NCBI GenBank assembly: GCA_021157415.1
Contig: JAGGWN010000064.1
Span: 1-37,919 of the forward strand
Direction of reading: 5' to 3'
DNA: 37,919 nucleotides
DNA from: Bacteroidales bacterium
GTDB lineage: Bacteria; Bacteroidota; Bacteroidia; Bacteroidales; VadinHA17
The notes under the pieces: generated by a model
What the model saw: only the letters and a program-made list of their open reading frames with translations
What the model was told of the DNA's origin: nothing
The model's database searches: none
Made by a program: the position numbers and the translations under genes
Shown: positions 34,925 to 37,919 of the stretch, one piece after another
How positions within the stretch are numbered: position 1 is the stretch's first letter
How the letters are laid out: every line of letters starts with the position of its first letter

Positions 34925-36289
34925 TCATTGCCTGAGCCATTCAGGAACCCTCCCCCTTGCAGGTTTTTTCCCATAAAAAAGCTCATCCATCGGCAAAGCC
35001 AGTTTGTTGATCAGCCAAGAACGTCTGATCCCCCATCTGACCATACGGTGAAAGGCATTATCCGTGTGGGAATACGGACATACCGCGACACACCGGCCAC
35101 AATCAGTCCCTACCGTAACCCAGTAGGTATAACAAGCTTCCTGTTTGATCTGCCAGCGCTTTACACCATCAATTTTTTCCGGAGCTCCTTCCGGGATAGC
35201 ACCAACAGGACAGTTTAATGCACATTTTTTACACCTGAGACAGAAGTCCGTGACGGAAGGATCCTCCTTTCTTTCATCGGGAATCAGTTCCATATTGGTG
35301 GTCACCACCCCGATTCTGACACGTGGACCCAATCGTGGGGTCATCAGAAGTCCCATTCTGCCGATCTCTCCAAGACCTGCATCCCGGCCGACGAGGGGAC
35401 ATACGACCTGATAATGGGCATCTATATGAGCCCGGGCATCATAACCCAGAAACCTGAGATATTGCGCAATCACTACTGCGATCTTCCCTGCCTCGAGGTA
35501 CTGATGTGCCGACTCCATCACTGCAGGTCCCAATGGCCCGGCGTTGATCATCTCACGATCCATCTCCACCGTAAAGACAAAACCGAAACGATGAGCCGGC
35601 TTTATCTTGTGCCCATAGTTATAATGACGTCCCCCTGTATGATAGTAATGATAAGGCTTCATAACAGCTACCCCACTGCTTATGGCTCCCAGTTTTTCCG
35701 CCCAATCTTTCAAAAACCGGGTGATTCGGGCCGGAGATATTTTCTCCTGTGCTTCAGCCACAGGGCCGGTAATCCCCGAAGACACCTCTTCCACTGTCTG
35801 AAAAAAAGCATCTGAGGCAGGAAAGGTAAGAGGATCATAATACACTGCACGACGATTCAGCAAACCGGGCTTTTTGCGGAACAAGTCATCCGCTGCTTTA
35901 TACTCCGGATGACGCTTATAATATTCTTCAAATCTGTTTGTTCCTGGCTCCAATAAACGCCGGGAAAACATCACATTACGTTCGTCAATCCTTCCGGAAG
36001 GCAGAGGGTCTGTGATATCTTTTCTAATATAAGGAGGGATAAAAAAAAGTACCGACAAAATAAATACAATGATTGCTGTCAGATACAACATAACAAGCGG
36101 AAGAAAAGAACCCAGAAAAAACACCATCCCCCCGATAACAAAGCCTGCAACCAGAAATAGCAAAGCGGCCCTCTTTTCCTTCTCCATCAAAGATAAAACG
36201 AATATCCACAGGAAAAATAAAAAAAGAATGCCCGCAATAATCTGAAAAATTATCTGATAGCTGACAGTAAACACAAACCCGGACAACAA
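34925..36289 (-). CDS. Membrane-anchored reductive-dehalogenase-like (RdhA-like) 2[4Fe-4S] protein
   Basis: 454 residues if started at the TTG at 36289; a GTG at 36274 is also possible and no ATG precedes the membrane helices. Three helices (about 10-34, 40-60, 62-85) replace the Tat signal of classical RdhA. The body has the RdhA order: LGAISSGVAVM, YGHKI, the EM(D)REM region, LGYDARAHIDAHYQVVCP, GLGEIGRMGLLMTPRLGPRVRIGVVTT, then cluster one C350-x2-C353-x2-C356-x3-C360-P and cluster two C386-x10-C397-x2-C400-x3-C404-P with GTDCGRC. By family it would bind a corrinoid and two iron-sulfur clusters. The soluble part probably faces the cytoplasm or periplasm depending on helix number. No RdhB-like anchor gene is adjacent. 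Queuosine-type QueG is less likely, given the helices and order of blocks. Confidence 0.8.
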   Translation of the reverse strand: MLSGFVFTVSYQIIFQIIAGILFLFFLWIFVLSLMEKEKRAALLFLVAGFVIGGMVFFLGSFLPLVMLYLTAIIVFILSVLFFIPPYIRKDITDPLPSGRIDERNVMFSRRLLEPGTNRFEEYYKRHPEYKAADDLFRKKPGLLNRRAVYYDPLTFPASDAFFQTVEEVSSGITGPVAEAQEKISPARITRFLKDWAEKLGAISSGVAVMKPYHYYHTGGRHYNYGHKIKPAHRFGFVFTVEMDREMINAGPLGPAVMESAHQYLEAGKIAVVIAQYLRFLGYDARAHIDAHYQVVCPLVGRDAGLGEIGRMGLLMTPRLGPRVRIGVVTTNMELIPDERKEDPSVTDFCLRCKKCALNCPVGAIPEGAPEKIDGVKRWQIKQEACYTYWVTVGTDCGRCVAVCPYSHTDNAFHRMVRWGIRRSWLINKLALPMDELFYGKKPARGRVPEWLRQ

Positions 36290-36296
36290 ATATTAG

Positions 36297-36319
36297 CAAA
36301 AAAGCCAGGATGCCGGCTT
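36297..36319 (-). terminator. Rho-independent terminator after the bTHX gene
   Basis: Minus strand: AAGCC...GGCTT (36319-36315 with 36306-36302), stem extended by a G-T and a G-C pair to 7 bp, loop of 4, followed by six T. It lies 24 bp after the bTHX stop and ends only 8 bp before the TTG start of the RdhA-like gene. Confidence 0.7.
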
Positions 36320-36342
36320 AAAATTAAACATGCACACCTCCG

Positions 36343-36771
36343 TTACAGACTATTCTCTTCCGAACCGGATTCTTCTTTTATCTTCTTGGTTGTAGTCGAT
36401 TTGGCAGGTTTACGGGCTTTATCCTTTGAGGTTGCTCCCGCATTATCCGTTGATGCCACTTTCTTTTTGGCTGTAGCAGTTTTTTTCTTTGCTGTCTGTG
36501 CTGTCTTTGCAGTAGTTTTAGTTTTGGGAGAGGCTGCTTTCCGGGTAGTCGTAGATTTCCTGGCCGCAGGTTTTTTCTTTGTTTCTGCAGAGGTTTCAGT
36601 CTTGGTACCCGGCTTTTCTTCAGGTACGGACTTCTGTACCTTTTCTTCGGTTTCGGCCTTTGCTCCCGCCATTACCAAAGTATCCTCTTTTCTTTTTTTC
36701 CTGGGGCGAAGCACACCATAGGTGCCTCTGTAGAGTTTACCCCTCCTGGTTTTAATATCTCCTTTTCCCAT
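36343..36771 (-). CDS. 30S ribosomal protein bTHX with long lysine/alanine/threonine-rich C-terminal extension
   Basis: 142 residues. Residues 1-29 are an unmistakable bTHX: MGKGD, TRRGK, YRGTYG, RPRKK, close to the 26-27 residue Thermus protein that sits in a pocket of the 30S head. Residues 30-142 are a low-complexity tail: a Glu-rich stretch, then about 80 residues of Lys, Thr, Ala and Pro resembling histone H1-like or Hc1-like proteins, ending in an acidic [10 protein letters not shown]. The tail is very basic and should be disordered; it could bind rRNA or DNA. I infer a ribosomal role for the head and an unknown role for the tail. Start is the ATG at 36771. Confidence 0.88.
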   Translation of the reverse strand: MGKGDIKTRRGKLYRGTYGVLRPRKKRKEDTLVMAGAKAETEEKVQKSVPEEKPGTKTETSAETKKKPAARKSTTTRKAASPKTKTTAKTAQTAKKKTATAKKKVASTDNAGATSKDKARKPAKSTTTKKIKEESGSEENSL

Positions 36772-37085
36772 ATCGGCTTAATGTTAAGATAAAACGTTTT
36801 TTTATAAGTTCCAAAAATATAAAAAGTTCCGGTACCTGAGAACTTTTCACAATAAAACATTTGATAGGAAGAGAAGAATCAATAAATTCCGTTCTCTCTT
36901 TCGACGTTATAATATTCATTTATTTATTTCTCATTACTCCTCACCGCCAGAATATTGCCCCCTTCGGTTTTGACACACGGACAGGCAGGGTACCGGATCC
37001 CCATTAGGTCATTCCTCCGAAACTCCTATTGCGCAATCCGGGTTAAAAAATATTCACTACTTTTAGCATCCAAATACCTGGCATC
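36772..37085. other. 314-bp divergent intergenic region
   Basis: It holds the bTHX promoter on the minus strand and, on the plus strand, a weaker -7 box TACTTTTA (37058-37065) 20 bp before the uracil-DNA glycosylase ATG. A palindrome ATTGCGCAAT sits at 37028-37037. Between about 36850 and 37020 I see nothing interpretable. Confidence 0.45.
36812..36847 (-). promoter_or_regulatory. Probable bTHX promoter with overlapping inverted repeat
   Basis: Minus-strand TATTTTTG (36819-36812) is an exact -7 box, 41 bp before the ATG. Just upstream, AAAAGTTC (36822-36829) and GAACTTTT (36840-36847) form an 8-bp inverted repeat with a 10-nt centre containing GGTACC. This covers the -33 to -10 interval, a place where an operator would act. 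Confidence 0.4.
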
Positions 37086-37754
37086 ATGACTTATGGAGAA
37101 AAGATCATCCCTTTTCTGAACAATTTGTCACTTAATATGGATTTACCGGACGATATCCGTGTAATGAATCCTTATTTATCTAAAGAGGTCAAAGAAATTG
37201 TCAGTAGCTTTTACCGGAAGTTCTTTCCTGACGACAATCCCCGGACATTTCTCATTGGTATCAATCCAGGACGTTTCGGGGCAGGTGTTACGGGAATTTC
37301 TTTTACAGATCCTATCCGTTTAGAAGACGTATGTCACATCCCGAATTCCTTTGAAAAAAAACAGGAAATATCATCGGTTTTTATTTATAGGATGATAGAA
37401 GCTTTTGGAGGACCGGGAGCTTTTTACCAGAAATTCTATGTGACGGCGGTTTGTCCTCTGGGATTCACCCGCCTGGGGAAGAATCTTAATTATTATGACC
37501 TGAAAGAACTGCAGCAGATGGTCTCCCCATTTATCGTAGCTACCATGCAGGAACAATTGGGATTTGGGGCAAACCGGAAGACAGCTTATTGCATAGGTGA
37601 AGGGAAAAACTACAGATTCTTGAAGAAACTAAATGAATCCCATGACTTTTTTGAAAAGATCATTCCCCTGCCACATCCTCGGTTTGTGATGCAATACAGA
37701 CATAAGAAAGTAGAAGAATATATAAATAATTATCTGAAACTACTAAGAATGTGA
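37086..37754 (+). CDS. SMUG-like uracil-DNA glycosylase family protein
   Basis: 222 residues, cytoplasmic. The glycosylase fold is indicated by FLIGINPGRFGAGVTGISFTDP (N60-P-G, equivalent to the GMNPGPFGM loop of SMUG1) and the C-terminal PLPHPRFVMQYR (H197, P198), equivalent to the HPSPR loop. In between, YVTAVCPLGF fits the central strand. It would excise uracil or a damaged pyrimidine from DNA. SMUG-type (the SMUG2-like branch in Bacteroidota) is the best fit; activity on a particular base cannot be told. ATG start at 37086. Confidence 0.82.
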   Translation: MTYGEKIIPFLNNLSLNMDLPDDIRVMNPYLSKEVKEIVSSFYRKFFPDDNPRTFLIGINPGRFGAGVTGISFTDPIRLEDVCHIPNSFEKKQEISSVFIYRMIEAFGGPGAFYQKFYVTAVCPLGFTRLGKNLNYYDLKELQQMVSPFIVATMQEQLGFGANRKTAYCIGEGKNYRFLKKLNESHDFFEKIIPLPHPRFVMQYRHKKVEEYINNYLKLLRM

Positions 37755-37813
37755 TAGATTTTTCTTCTGTTTCAAATTTTCGGGTCCTCCTTATTTTTTT
37801 CCTGAAACCTTAT

Positions 37814-37832
37814 AACCTGAGTTCGACATAAG
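37814..37832. mobile_element. Putative terminal inverted repeat of an insertion sequence (IS982-like)
   Basis: AACCTGAGTTCGACATAAG lies 8 bp beyond the stop of a minus-strand frame that looks like a transposase C terminus. IS982-family ends have an ACC(C/T)GAGTTCG-like start as I recall it, but the other end is outside the window, so this stays tentative. Confidence 0.35.
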
Positions 37833-37839
37833 CAATATA

Positions 37840-37919
37840 TTAAAATAGTGCGAGTTGCCCAAATGTATCTTGCGTTTCGTATTTTATTCTCGGTTTTTTA
37901 GGCAAGAATGAGTATGCCA
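37840..37919 (-). CDS. C-terminal fragment of a probable transposase (partial, runs off the edge)
   Basis: On the minus strand, a frame open to the window edge ends at the TAA at 37842-37840. It encodes 25 residues including AYSFLPKKPRIKYE and ending QLALF. The AYxFxPKKP stretch near the end resembles IS982-type transposases of Bacteroidota, and a plausible terminal repeat follows directly. With so little sequence, family and integrity cannot be settled; the fragment may be part of an intact element or a remnant. Confidence 0.4.
   Translation of the reverse strand, partial: AYSFLPKKPRIKYETQDTFGQLALF

Noticed and set aside
36386-36721. Open frame on the plus strand opposite the bTHX tail, encoding a hydrophobic 111-residue product
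   Set aside because: It is the mirror of Lys/Ala/Thr-rich codons, which read as Phe/Ala/Val on the other strand. It has no start context, and the bTHX frame is unambiguous.

Overview
The window reads as the chromosome of an AT-leaning Bacteroidota (Bacteroidetes) bacterium, most likely in or near Bacteroidales/Marinilabiliales. Several signs agree: a type IX secretion system (T9SS) and gliding-type locus (GldJ, PorU, PorV, two PorP/SprF proteins, cargo with T9SS sorting domains of type A and type B), Bacteroidota-type promoters with a -7 box TAnnTTTG, a bTHX ribosomal protein, the long form of urocanase, and a GxGYxYP protein. Most genes look like ordinary core or lineage genes. The only clear sign of a mobile element is a probable insertion-sequence end at the right edge.

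Layout. Positions 1-4.0 kb: the 3' end of a SprB-repeat adhesin with a type-B sorting domain, its PorP/SprF partner and a secreted GxGYxYP protein, all on +. Positions 4.2-8.8 kb (minus): porP-like gene, gldJ, murF, ppa, with a hairpin terminator wedged between gldJ and murF. Positions 8.9-14.4 kb (plus, divergent): porU, porV, ispF and a thioredoxin-like gene. Positions 14.4-16.8 kb (minus): urocanase hutU and a small lipoprotein. Positions 17.0-20.8 kb (plus): LemA, two TPM-domain proteins, then a DEAD-box RNA helicase with a DbpA-type RNA-binding domain. Positions 20.8-25.9 kb (minus): a phosphatidylserine decarboxylase between two hairpin-rich islands, a 2-oxoacid dehydrogenase E2, and a glycosyltransferase fused to what looks like a gutted phosphoglycosyltransferase. 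Positions 26.4-28.2 kb: a secreted leucine-rich-repeat protein. Then recR (minus), a sodium:solute symporter and a thioesterase (plus), a secreted transglutaminase-like protein (plus), and the minus-strand group dnaN / DEDDh exonuclease / FAH-family hydrolase. Positions 34.9-36.8 kb (minus): a membrane-anchored reductive-dehalogenase-like iron-sulfur protein behind a bTHX gene with a long lysine-rich tail. The window ends with a SMUG-like uracil-DNA glycosylase and a probable IS end.

How the genes fit together. PorU is the sortase that removes C-terminal sorting domains, PorV shuttles cargo to it, GldJ belongs to the trans-envelope machinery, and the SprB-like and LRR proteins are plausible clients. 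I see no CRISPR array, rRNA, tRNA or prophage. The least expected items are: two 45-bp double-hairpin repeats whose stem bases co-vary and which bracket psd; the bTHX protein extended by about 110 residues; the transmembrane RdhA-like protein; the GT2 protein with a core-less phosphoglycosyltransferase tail; and two terminators that run directly into the next start codon.
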